From Begonia masoniana (taxonomy: Eukaryota; Streptophyta; Magnoliopsida; Cucurbitales; Begoniaceae): a DNA stretch of 64,000 nt. The translations under genes and the position numbers were made by a program. The DNA is taken from contig CM039506.1 in NCBI GenBank assembly GCA_022432975.1, positions 18,632,531 through 18,696,530 of the forward strand. The letters are read 5' to 3'. Position 1 is the stretch's first letter. Every line of letters starts with the position of its first letter. The notes under the pieces were generated by a model, which did no database searches, was not told the DNA's origin, and saw only the letters and a list, made by a program, of their open reading frames with translations. Positions 11,029-20,100 of this stretch are shown piece after piece.

Positions 11029-11250
11029 AGAACGGACAGACTCTTCTTAAGAGAGTCCGTCTGTTCTTGCCCTAATTTAAAGAACGGACTGTCTCTATTA
11101 CGAGAAACAGTCCGTTCTATGAACGGACTGTCTCTGGATTGAAGAGACAGTCCGTTCATAGGCAAAAATAATAGAACGGACTGTCTCTTCAAACAAGAGA
11201 CAGTCCGTTCTAGAACGGACTGTCTCTTGTTTGAAGAGACAGTCCGTTCT
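11029..11250. repeat. Cluster of five short palindromes built on AACGGACTGTCTC
   Basis: Five inverted repeats follow each other: 11029-11067 (imperfect), 11081-11118 (one base off), 11119-11159 (17 bp perfect arms atgaacggactgtctct), 11173-11211 and 11212-11250 (17 bp perfect arms, 5-base loops). The last two are exact reverse complements of each other, so 11173-11250 is a perfect 78 bp palindrome whose arms are themselves hairpins. The cluster lies just inside the MULE terminus, upstream of the transposase. Repeated transposase-binding sites are one possible role; that is inference. Short ORFs over this cluster are considered artefacts of the repeat. Confidence 0.85.
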
Positions 11251-11280
11251 ACGGCAAAAATAACAGAGGACGGTCAATAG

Positions 11281-11402
11281 GACGTCCGCCAAGGTTTGTT
11301 TTGTTAATTTTTCATACTTCAAGGTTTGGATCGTGAAAAATTTTAGTTCAAGGTTTAAATCGAAAAAACCGGTTAGTTCGAGGTTAAAACCGGTAATTTC
11401 CC
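11281..11402 (-). repeat. MULE terminal region (one end only)
   Basis: On the minus strand the end starts GGGAAATTACC at 11402. It contains the palindromic pair CCGGTT...AACCGG-like motifs (accggttttaacc, aaccggtt) and repeats of an ACCTTGAACT-type motif. The other terminus is missing, so the terminal inverted repeat cannot be confirmed here. Confidence 0.55.
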
Positions 11403-11750
11403 TAACACAAAAGAACGACCTCCTTCGTATAAAAGCTTCAAGCTTCCATCATTACCTAGCGTAAGATTTGCAGAACCGTCGAGCTGTTTGGCGTTTCTGT
11501 CTGCCACCCACAGTGGGTAGAAAGATGAGAATGTCTTATTATGGTAAAATAATCCAAGAGAAACGCTTTGGTTTTGAGGGTTTGAGTCAAAAAAACAGAG
11601 CAGAAATTTTCGAGATTTCGAAAGAAGTTGGTCAGGATATTTCAGAGTTTCCCCTTGCCTCAAAAAGGTTCGCATGGAAGAACAACGGTTATGGCATAAC
11701 ATGAAACACCCAATGATGAGAAGAAAGAGATTTCTTGTTCTGATACCCAT
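11403..11750 (-). pseudogene. G-type lectin S-receptor-like kinase, first-exon fragment cut by MULE
   Basis: From the ATG at 11750 the protein starts with a hydrophobic signal-peptide-like stretch (LFLLIIGCFMLCH), then TFLRQGETLKYPDQLLSKSR, FLLCFFDSN, LGLFYHNK, PLWVADRNAKQLDGSANLTL and GNDGSLKLLYEGG. This matches the B-lectin (bulb lectin) domain that opens plant G-type lectin receptor kinases, membrane proteins that sense signals at the cell surface. About 116 codons are native; after SFVL the frame enters the MULE terminus (GKLPVL...) at 11402. The remaining lectin domain, S-locus/PAN domains, membrane segment and kinase are absent from the window. No stop lies within the fragment. The upstream side (11751-12050) may hold its promoter, but I see no firm signals. 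Confidence 0.8.
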
Positions 11751-12493
11751 TCACGACCAGATGTTACTGCAATTTCTGTAAGCAAGTCCACCCAACTCAT
11801 TCAAATTTAATAACTGCCGAGTGGTTTCAATTTGTAGATTCGGTCCACGGTTCCAAATAGCAAAGTCAGTCTCCTCGTGGGAACAAGGGACCCATGCATT
11901 GGAAAGAAAAAGAGACGTGCATCTTTTCTACACGTCTTCTCTTTGAACAAACTTGAAACAACAATCGAAAAGCTGGAGTTACAGAGCATCAACCTCGTTC
12001 TCAACCTCGTTTTGGCTTTAATATTTTGCTCTAGAAGTGAAGAACTCTGCTAATATACTGTCAGTAAATTTAATATTGTATTGTATTTAAGGTATTTTAA
12101 AAAATAGATTTGAGTAGTATCTATTTTAAATTTAGAATAGTTTCTATTTTGAATTAGAAATTAAATAAAGGATGAGGGAGAAATGATAGGGGAGTTGAAT
12201 TATTTTGTGAATTCCAATGGGAGGAACGCAGAATCTCTAGAGAGGGATAGCATATCCTCCAATTTTTACTAAGTATTTTATTTTTCAGTTTATAAATATA
12301 TAAGTGTGCAAATGTTTAATTTGTTTTTGTTAATTTTATTACAAATTGTGACAATTCCTATCATATATCATTCACTTTCACATCTCTCGAGCAACATTAA
12401 ATTTTTCACGTCTCGTAATATAGATTAAAGTCTCACAATTAACAGAATTTCGAATTATTTTTTTTCTCACAGGATGATGCGACAAATAATTAC
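11751..12493. other. AT-rich unassigned DNA
   Basis: The first 300 bases lie upstream of the lectin kinase fragment and could include its 5' flank. The rest is AT-rich with stop codons in all frames. I see no repeat, RNA gene or convincing coding exon. Confidence 0.5.
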
Positions 12494-13403
12494 TGTTAAA
12501 TAAATAACAATATCATAACGATGGTCGTATTCTCATTATAAAAATAAAAAATAAAAAATTCTAAAAAATTAAAAGAGAAATAATTTTATTTAACTACTAG
12601 AACAAATAGTTTTATAGAATTAATTTAAATAACTGGTGGTTGGTAGGCACGTACCAATATATTAGTTCCATAATCACGTAAATAAGTGCAATTATCCAAA
12701 CCACTCATGAGTGAAGATACGTAGAAATGACTTGTGCCGGGAAAAATAATAACGAAATTCGACAGGAACCCCACTTAAATAAGTGGTATGAAAAACGATA
12801 GCAAATACGATTCGAAAAATACTAGGAATATTTTCCCACTGCCGTAAAATAATAACGACCAAGAAGTAAGAGAAAAATGAACACCGAAAATTTTACGTAG
12901 AAATCAAAATCGGAAAAAAACTATGGTGACCGAATCAAGAAAGATCTCACTATGAAAAATAGAATTTACAATATTTTTCTAGATATCGAATATCCTAGAA
13001 AATATTCACTAAGAGAAATCACCACTCTTACTATACTCAAAAGTACCACACCTATTTTTCTCTCAGACTCTTTCTTTTTTCTCCCTCCAGAAATAATTCT
13101 CACAATATTTCTCTTCCTCTTCACTCAGAAGTGGTTTTCTTCTTCTCTCTTGGATATAAGATTTCACTTCTATTCGGATGATTTGTCTTTCATCAGAAAC
13201 TCTCTATTTATAGAGAAAATTTCTCATAAGAGGACAAAATATCACACATCACGAAGAAGAAAGTTTTAATTTTTCTTTTACATTTCATTTATGAGGTGCA
13301 GAAGTAAAATTGAAATTTTTTTCTTTGTTAAATGATGTGGGCCCTTCATCGTTAAGGATGAACCTCACAACTTGAAAGTTGAAAAGAGAACCACATTTCA
13401 ACA
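12494..13403 (-). repeat. Possible solo LTR (copia-like), minus strand
   Basis: Read on the minus strand, the stretch starts TGTTGAAATGTGG at 13403, contains gggcccacatc in a promoter-like part, then a TATA box ctctataaatagag (13202-13215) followed by a purine-rich GAGAGAAGAAG transcript-start-like region and a T-rich, GA-poor tail. This order resembles U3-R-U5 of plant copia LTRs. The 3' limit is uncertain: a candidate end lies at 12494 but no target duplication was found. No internal retroelement genes are present, so a solo LTR is the simplest idea. Confidence 0.3.
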
Positions 13404-14767
13404 TGTAATTTGTCCCCGGATGAGCAACTTCCAGCCATCGCTAAAAGGGAATACAAGTTGCATTCTGTTTCATCTTTCCAATCGATAAGTTCCAAAATAT
13501 ATCCAGAGAAAATAGAAAGCAAAAATAAAAATAAAATTCAGACTAATTTTCAAAAGTACTTTCAAATTAAACAATTGGAAATCTAAAGTAGTGAATACAA
13601 TCTAAAGTTATTTTCAAGTGTTTGGCTTGATTAAAAAATTTTCATGAAAAATAAATCTAACATCTGAATTTAAAGTACTTGAATCTTGCTTTGAACAGAA
13701 ATCACAATATTGAGATTTCCATATGTGTTTAAATGCTGAATCATTCTGCCATTAACTGCTCATATGATTCATTTGTAGCTTCGTAAATTCCTCTGCGAAC
13801 AAACACATCTGCTCTCTGCATGTTAACAATATAATCTCAATCTCCATCTTTGTTGACAGAGAAAAATTGCAGCTAGAGAACCCTTTAAAGCTCTGATCTG
13901 TACTCATGTTTACCTCAAATTTGATGGGTTGAAAAAAGATATTTAATTGCCAAGACGCAAAAGAATCTGACCCGAAATTTAAACGCAATTCACATCAAAA
14001 CAAATCACAGAATAATACTGGATTTGTATAAAATACAGGTAATAGTAAGAGGTTAAAAATAAATATATAATGTGAAAAAGAAATGAATAATAAGAAGATC
14101 AAAGATTTATTTAAGAGGAATATTAAATATGAGATTAAAAGTAACAATTTAATCATGAATATTAAAATGTTTTGCTGTGCATAAATTAGTTAGAAGTATA
14201 AAATTTTGTACCTATTACGTAATGAGCAAATTAAATTGTGAAAAAATACGGGAATGATAAGACTGTCGTGTTCCAGAGAAATGTTTAACATTTCAGTGTA
14301 CACAATGTTCTTATAACTGTAGAAGGTGACAAATGATTATGAATTGGTCCAACTAAAACTTCAACGGAAGCACCAAATAGAAATGAATTAAAAAAAAAAA
14401 TAAAAAATAACGATTTCGTTCGAATTTAATCTCGACCTCAGCTCCGAAGGTGGGAACCACGAGTAGAGGCGAAGAGTTGGAAGCGACGGTGGCAAGTTTG
14501 TAAAGCCCAAATCCCACTGGAGCAAGCAGAAGGCTCTGTAAAGCGCCGCCACAGAGACCTCCTCTATCCATCGTACGAAGGAGGGTCTTTGAAAGAACTA
14601 AATGCTCTGGAAAGAACCGCATAGATCTGATTGCATTCTGCAATTTAATCAAAAACCCATCTTCAGTATTTGGAAAACAGTGCCAAAAGTAGGAAGAGTG
14701 GAACACGGGAAAAAGAAGCGATCTAAAAAGCGACGGAGTCTAAAGGGGTGGTAGCCACGGCTAAAAG
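13404..14767. other. AT-rich unassigned DNA with a weak minus-strand ORF
   Basis: A minus-strand open frame of 117 codons at 14706-14353 contains a stretch (MDRGGLCGGALQSLLLAPVG) that looks more protein-like than its surroundings, but I recognise no family and its C-terminus is a low-complexity Phe/Leu run from an A/T tract. The rest of the region has no feature I can support. Confidence 0.3.
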
Positions 14768-14917
14768 ATGAGCCAGGAAAGAGTTTTGTTGCTTGGAAAT
14801 CCTGACATTAAACCTGCAATGCCCTCAAACCCACCAGCTGTTTGCGACAAACTCTGCCCCCAGTTGGTGGAAAAGGTAGTCCCAATTTTTCAAAGAGATC
14901 CTCTTGATCACTACTGA
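14768..14917 (+). other. Short coding-like segment of unknown identity
   Basis: A 49-codon frame starts at the ATG at 14768 (MSQERVLLLGNPDIKPAMP) and ends at TGA 14915-14917. Its composition (balanced residues, few low-complexity runs, GC above the surroundings) resembles a real exon, perhaps the start of a gene whose other exons are lost or lie past the gap. I do not recognise the family. It could equally be chance. Confidence 0.2.
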
Positions 14918-16318
14918 GTTTGATAATCCGATTATTTATATTAAATTATTTCTAGAATACGTTTTTATTTTATTATTTTCTAGAATGTCTGTATCTTCTT
15001 TGTTATAGCATAGTATCAATTCTTGGTCAATCGTATCTTCACTTTCAATATCGTCATCCAATTTATTCATTGCAATGTCTTCTCACTGTGCTATTTATTA
15101 CAAATTACTGCTTGCAATAGGAAATATTGTAGAAACTCATCGTCACAATCTCCTAATTCAATCATCTTACCTCCATATTTGACATGGTCATTTCATTTAT
15201 TGAAAAGATTTCAACTCGCGTCTGGGCTTCCTCTGGCGTTTCGGCAATGCTACTAATGAAGAACGCAGGCTTTCTCGGTAATGGAAGTTGGGTGCTTTCA
15301 GTGAGAGCATAAAAATACTGTTAAAGCCTTTGGGGAGCAGGCTGCCATTCCCCGAGACCCTCATGGACAGAGAGAGAGGATAGAAGGAGAAGAGACTAAG
15401 AGTGTTCCAGAGTAACCCAAACTGGGAACACAATTTCTGGGATTCCACCGGTGCCGAGCACCGCCTGTGTGGAAGAGCAACCGACGAGAATCCACCCGAG
15501 GCTCTCTAAGAGATGAAGACCGCTTCACCCGCTTCCAAATTTTCGTTATATTAACAGAATAACTTAATAGCCTACAGGAACAGCTCTAATAAGCTGAGGA
15601 TGACCGGAGAAGAAAAAGACAAAAACTAAATAAGAGAATGCTTATGGAAAAAGGTAGTTGGAGCGTTTGAATAGAGACGTTGGAAGATGAAGGAGACCGT
15701 GCATTCTTCAGTCGATGGTGAGGAGCAGTTTAGCAGATTGCTTTCAGTGAACGGGTAGGCAGCAGCAATCATTCAGCTTGGTTGGTCGTGGTCTAAGCTG
15801 TTGATTGAATGTCCATCTTCCAAGCTACTGATGAAGTGGAATTATGGATAGCAACTCCTTCCTTTGCTTGTTTCATTCATCTTTTCCTAAGACTAAAAGG
15901 ATCAAATATGCAACTACATAAACTAGTGGCTAAGTTTGCCAATTTAAAGAAGAAACTAAAGTTACTAATAAATACAAATAATTCAAACTTGGTTACAAAA
16001 TTGATGAAGGGAGGACAACTTCCCTCTCCTTCGTTCCACCTTTGAGAGTCTTTTACCTACAAAATACACAATTCCATTAGATAGCTAATAGTAAATACTA
16101 CTTGGCTTGTGTTTTAACGGTGAAGACTGTAGGCACATTATGAGGGTCTTTGGAAACCGGGGCATATCATTCCCCTATGGTGTGAGGATGTGACCTCAAT
16201 CGCAATGGTTGACTCCAGAGGGGGAATTACAAAACAATTTAGGATAAAAATTTCTCTATAAAAGCTTAACCAAGCAAACATAGTAGGCTATGAACCCCGA
16301 TTCCCTGAACTGGTTGTT
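14918..16318. other. Unassigned unique sequence
   Basis: Mixed-composition DNA before the assembly gap. Several short open frames exist (for example 15448-15197 minus, 15809-16045 plus) but none has a recognisable domain or a neighbour that supports it. No tandem repeat is evident. Confidence 0.4.
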
Positions 16319-16418
16319 NNNNNNNNNNNNNNNNNNNNNNNNNNNNNNNNNNNNNNNNNNNNNNNNNNNNNNNNNNNNNNNNNNNNNNNNNNNNNNNNNN
16401 NNNNNNNNNNNNNNNNNN
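16319..16418. other. Assembly gap (100 N)
   Basis: Exactly 100 N, the conventional size for a scaffold gap of unknown length. It lies between the two satellite arrays that have opposite orientation, so order and orientation across it may not be certain. Confidence 0.98.
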
Positions 16419-17180
16419 CTGGATTATTTCAGGTTCTTGAGAGTAAGTATTACCATGATTGAAGTCTCTTTATAATAACAGTTTTCAAGCAAACAATAGG
16501 CATGGCACAATACGAGGCATTATATGGACGAAAGTGCAGATTCCATTCTATTGGATACGGTGGGGAAGCACATTGCTTGGGCCTGGACATTGTGCAGCAG
16601 ACAGGGAGGGAAGATTGCCTCTTATCCGACAAAGATCTTAACAGTCAAGCGGTAGAAAAGCTAGCAGACAACAAGCCGGAAGGAATTAAAAATTTGCTGT
16701 TGGTAATGAAGTTTTCCTTAAGGTGTCACCTTCAAAGGAGTTGTGAGATTTGGGAAAAGAGGCAGTGAACCCAGATATATGGGGCCTTTTAAAATCGTGA
16801 AGCGAATTGGGAAGTCAGCATATCCAACTTAGTTACAGGCCTCTATGGAAGGAATCATAATGTATTTCATGTTCCATGCTACGAAAGTGTTAGAGATCTT
16901 CACAGATTATAGAACAACGGAACATTGGTCCTCCTACTCTTCCTTATGAGGAGAAACCAGGGTAAGGATTTTAGATTATGAGTCAAGGATCCGCCAACAA
17001 AGGGTTCCATGGGTACAGTCTTATGGATAAACAAGAACAATGAGAGACAAACTGCGAGCGCCGGCAGAAAGGAATGATGGACCAATATAAGAATTATCAG
17101 GTAATGAATTTGAGGACAAAATTCTACAGAAGAAGAGGAGACAGCTCAAACGCTTACTAGGTGTAATTACCGAAAAATGA
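16419..17180 (+). pseudogene. Relic of a Tekay/Del-type gypsy integrase and chromodomain
   Basis: Pieces of an integrase C-terminus appear in order over several frames: YNNSFQA, then IGMAQYEALYGRKCR (16495-16540), LGLDIVQQT, VFLKVSPSKGVVRFGKRG (about 16707-16760), PRYMGPFKIVKRIGKSAY and GIHNVFHVPCYES. Further on, YEEKP, VLW-like and EFEDKI-like remnants match the chromodomain tail of Tekay/Del chromoviruses. The YEALYGRKCR and LKVSPxKGVxRFGK blocks are characteristic of that clade and differ from the three CRM-like elements here. Numerous stops and indels show it is old. Its 5' part is probably lost in the gap or deleted. No LTR was identified. Confidence 0.7.
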
Positions 17181-20100
17181 AGGTGTGGGTCCTCCATCAC
17201 GCCGTTATCATCAACCTTCAAAGGTAAAACCTTGCCTTGAATGTGAATGGATAATTTGGTTTAACCATAAGTCATGTATGTTGTAGCATCACCTGATTGG
17301 CTTGATACGTTTAACCTCTTTTTAGCACAAATCGATTTTGAAGTAAAGTTATTATTTTTCATTCAAACGCCATACTAAGGATTAATACTCGTCCATGAAG
17401 GTGGGTTGGGTACTCAAATACTAGGTCGTTTCTCATCACTTCAAGTTAAAAACTTTAGATGGTGAAATGGTAACTTTGGTTTCTAACCACAAGTCATTGT
17501 AGCACCAACTTGCCATTTGCTTGATACGTTCAACTGCTTTTAGAAAAAAATCGTTGAAACGTGAAGTCTTATGCTTCATCAAACGCATATATTATAAGTC
17601 GTAATTATTGTCCATGAAGGTTGTGAGTGGGTCCTAAATACACGTCGTTCCAAACTCAGTTTAAAACCTTGAAAGTGAAATAGATAACTTTGGTTCTAAC
17701 ACAAGTCATGTAGCCACTCAACAAGTTATTAATACGGTCAACATTTGAACAAATCGATTGTTTGAAGTGAAGTTTCTTAGCTTCATCAAACGTATACTAA
17801 ATCTTAATTACTCGACAGATAGGTTGTTGTGTCCTCATCACGTCGTCTCATCACTTCAGTAACACCATTAATGTGAAATGGATAACTTTGGTGTCTAAAC
17901 CACAGGTCATGTAGCAACTACCTCATTTGCTCTGATAGTTCCACTTTTTTAGAACAAATCGATTGAACGGAAGTTTATTATGTTTCACAAACCCATTACT
18001 AGTCTTAATATTCGTCCAATGAGGTTGTTGGTCAAGAATACACGGCGTTCTCATCACTTCAAGTAAAACTTGAATGTGAAATGGATCACTTTGGTTTCCA
18101 AACCACAAGTCATGTAAGCACTCAACCATATTTGCTTCATACTTCAAACTCTTTTGGACAAAGCGATGAAGGAAGGTTCTTATGCTTCATCAAACCATTA
18201 CTAAGTCGTAATTATTCGTCCATGAGGTTGTTGGGTCAAAATAAAGCGTTCCTCACTTCAAGTTAAAAACCTGAATGTGAAATGGAAACTTTGGTTTTCA
18301 AAACAACAAGTCATGTAGCACTCAACCACATTTGCCGGGATAGTTTCAATTCTTTTGGAACAAATCGACTGAAGTCAGTTCTTTGCTTAATCAAACGCAT
18401 TACTAGTATTAATTACTCGTCCATGAAGGTTGTTGGGTCCTCAAATACCGGTCGTTATCATCACTTCAGTTCTCAAACTTGGAATGTGGAAATAGATAAC
18501 TTTGGTTCGATTGAAGTGAAGATTCTTATGCTTAATCAAAGGCATTACTAATTCGTAATTACGCGTCCATGAAGGTTGTTGGGTCTCAATACACGTTGTC
18601 TATCACTTCAAGTAAACCTTGAATGTGAAATGGTGACTTGGTTCTAACTACAATAATGTTGCACTCAACCTCATTTGCTTGATACGTCAACCTTTTGGAA
18701 CAAAGATTAAAGGGAAGTTTTTTATGCTTCATCAAACGCATGACTAAGTAATTAATGACGCGTCCAGAAGGTGTTGGGTCCTCATACAGGTCGTTCTCAT
18801 CAATTCAAGTAAAACGTTTGAATGTGAAATGGATTAACTTTGGTTCGAACCCACAAGTATGGAGCACTCAACCTCATTGGCTTGAATACTTTCAACTTTT
18901 TTAGACAATCGTTGATTGAAGTTTCTTATGTTTCATCAAACCCATTACTAAGTCCTTAATTATTCGTCCATGAAGGTTGTTGGGTCCAAAATACACGTTC
19001 GTTCTCAATCACTTCAGGTAAAACCTTGAAGGTGAAATGGATAACTTTGGTTCAAACCACAAGTTCATGTAGCCTCACCATATTGCTTCATACTTAACTC
19101 TTTTGGGAACTAAATCGATTGAAGGCAAGTTTCTTATGCTATCATCACACCATTCTAAGTCTTAATTTGCGCCATGAAGTTTTTGGGTCCAAAATACCCG
19201 TCGTTCTCTTCACTTCAAGTTACAACCTTGAATGTGAAACTGGATAACTTGGTTCAAACACAATTCATGTAGCACTCAACCACATTGCCGATAAGTTTCA
19301 ATTCTTTTGGTACAACGATCGCTGAAGTCAAGTTTCTTGGCTCAATCAAACGCATTACGTAGTTAATACTCGTCATAAGGTTTTTTGTCCTCATAACAGG
19401 TCGTTCCCTCATCACTGCAAGTTAAAACTTGGAATGTAAATGGATAACTTTGTTCGATTGAAGTGAAGAATTCTTATGCTTCCAATCAAAGGCATTACTA
19501 TTCTTACTTACCTTCCCATGATGTTTTGTGTCCTCAATACACTGGTTTCTATCACTTCAGTTAAACCGTGAAATGGAAATGGAGGACTTTGGGTTCTATA
19601 CAAGTAATGTTGCCGCACCTCATTTGCTTGATACGTTCACTCTTTTGGAACAAATCTATTAACGGGAAGGTTTTTTATGCCTTCCATCAAAACGCATTAC
19701 TAAGTAGTATTACCGTCCATGAGGTTGTTGGGTCCTCAATACAGGTCGTCTCATCACTTCACGTTAAAACGTTGATGGGAAAGGATAACTTTGGTTCATA
19801 CCCAAGTCCATGTCGCACTCAACGCATTTGCTGGATACGTTCAACTCGTTTTAGAACAAATCGATATGAAGTATCGAAAGTTTCTTATGCTTCATCAAAC
19901 GCATTAACTAAGTCTTCATTAGTCGTCCATGAAGGTTGTTGGGTCCTAAATACAACGTCGTTCCTCAAAACTTCAAGTTAAAACCTGAATGGAATGATAC
20001 CTTTGGTTCTAACCACAATTCATTTACACTCAACCATATTTACTTCATACGTTCACCTTTTGGAACAAATTCGTTGAAGTGAGAGTTTTCTTATTGGCTT

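Larger units (their letters stand above)
9781..11402 (-). mobile_element. Truncated Mutator-like element (MULE), 5' part
   Basis: The outer end is at 11402. Read on the minus strand it begins GGGAAATTACCGG and carries three spaced copies of AACCT(C/T)GAA(C/G)TA-like motifs in the first ~90 bp, an arrangement typical of plant MULE termini. It lies inside a lectin receptor kinase exon. Inward come a palindrome cluster, an AT-rich leader and the transposase N-terminus. The inner part is cut at 9781 by the retroelement 3' LTR, and the rest of the transposase and the other terminus are not found on the other side of the retroelement or elsewhere in the window. The flanking target duplication cannot be tested because only one end survives. 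Confidence 0.75.

Noticed and set aside
10839..11322. ORFs on both strands with repeated RTDCLF / ETVRS peptides
   Set aside because: They are translations of the palindrome cluster and MULE leader; symmetrical on both strands, no domain.
12952..13269. 105-codon plus-strand ORF as a gene
   Set aside because: Phe/Ser/Leu-rich, low complexity, and it overlaps the antisense of a probable LTR promoter/R region.
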